Shown here: positions 20,714 through 20,888 of the stretch, piece after piece | How the letters are laid out: every line of letters begins with the position of its first letter | Numbering within the stretch: position 1 is the first letter of the stretch | Source: JBMOLC01 sp049324215 | Lineage (GTDB): Bacteria; Patescibacteriota; Microgenomatia; UBA8517 | Assembly (NCBI GenBank): GCA_049324215.1 | Contig: JBMOLC010000006.1 | Location: 1 to 20,888 of the forward strand | Direction of reading: 5' to 3' | Length of the DNA stretch: 20,888 bases | The notes under the pieces: generated by a model | Database searches by the model: none | What the model was told of the DNA's origin: nothing | The model's input: the letters and a program-made list of their open reading frames with translations, nothing else | Position numbers and translations under genes: made by a program

Positions 20714-20888
20714 GACAAAAAGGTATTTCCCAAATTCCAATCTTAGTTATTTTGCTAATTCTGGTGATTGCAGCCTCGGCTGCTTCCTATTACGTTCTCA
20801 AAAGTGCGGGTAAGGCTCCCAGCCGGGGAATCTTTCCGCTTGTTACTCCCACCCCCACCCCATCTGTCGAGATTTCCGATTCGGATGA
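20710..20888 (+). CDS. Membrane-anchored protein with Pro-Thr linker (partial)
   Basis: The frame is open from ATG 20710 to the right edge (59 residues). It starts MRQKGISQIPILVILLILVI, a basic N-terminus with a TM segment or signal anchor, then a SAASYYVLKSAGKAPSRG stretch and the linker VTPTPTPSVEIS. This resembles the N-termini of secreted or membrane-anchored proteins of this group; its main domain is outside the window. It overlaps the preceding gene by 4 bp (ATGA). Confidence 0.7.
   Translation, partial: MRQKGISQIPILVILLILVIAASAASYYVLKSAGKAPSRGIFPLVTPTPTPSVEISDSD

Noticed and set aside
1..20888. CRISPR arrays, tRNA or rRNA genes, transposase or integrase genes
   Set aside because: No regularly spaced repeats, no cloverleaf-like tRNA sequence, and no transposase or recombinase protein were seen in the window.

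Overview
This window looks like a piece of a small, streamlined bacterial genome, most likely from the Candidate Phyla Radiation / Patescibacteria (Microgenomates-like). The inference rests on a class I lysyl-tRNA synthetase in a bacterial setting, very compact gene packing, many secreted or membrane proteins with Pro-Thr-Pro linkers, a short ECF-type sigma factor paired with a one-TM partner, and frequent promoters whose -10 box sits only 6-8 nt before the start codon. TGA is a normal stop here (several genes end with it).

Left region (about 165-6207, minus strand): a tightly packed, relatively AT-rich operon read from right to left. It runs from a MazG-like NTP pyrophosphohydrolase gene broken by one in-frame TGA, through a KsgA/Erm-type rRNA dimethyltransferase with an extra N-terminal nucleotidyltransferase-like piece, a FAD-dependent oxidoreductase fused to an all-alpha dUTPase/MazG-like domain, a ThyX-like flavin-dependent thymidylate synthase with a degenerate signature, a thymidylate-kinase-like P-loop kinase, a short ThyA-family protein, a uracil-DNA-glycosylase-superfamily protein, a Nudix hydrolase, and finally a small unknown protein. 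The ThyA-family protein keeps the catalytic Cys and RSxD motif but has Asp where dUMP-specific enzymes have Asn (E. coli N177), the change that marks dCMP hydroxymethylases. Together these genes resemble the functional set phage T4 uses to make hydroxymethyl-dCTP (dCTPase/dUTPase, dCMP hydroxymethylase, dNMP kinase). I propose a pyrimidine-nucleotide modification or remodelling cassette. This is the most interesting part of the window.

Divergent intergenic region (6208-6996, 789 bp): it holds a GC-rich 267-bp element bounded by a perfect 12-bp inverted repeat with several internal hairpins, three G-quadruplex motifs spaced about 60 bp apart, two small hairpins, a consensus greA promoter, and a terminator-like hairpin plus T8 in the greA leader.

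Central region (6997-14283): greA, lysS (class I), an HD-domain hydrolase and serS on the plus strand; then an AbrB/PIN (VapBC-type) toxin-antitoxin cassette whose insertion apparently duplicated the last 39 bp of serS onto the end of the toxin gene; a small coiled-coil protein and mgsA/rarA on the minus strand; a spermidine-synthase-like gene (plus) tail-to-tail with a dCMP/ComE-type deaminase (minus).

Right region (14284-20888): secA with a C-terminal SEC-C zinc motif; a divergent secreted OB-like protein; an ECF sigma factor overlapping a membrane partner (probable anti-sigma); an unknown protein; a LytR_C-domain membrane protein; a secreted coiled-coil protein; and a truncated membrane-anchored protein at the window edge. 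These read as an envelope/secretion neighbourhood.
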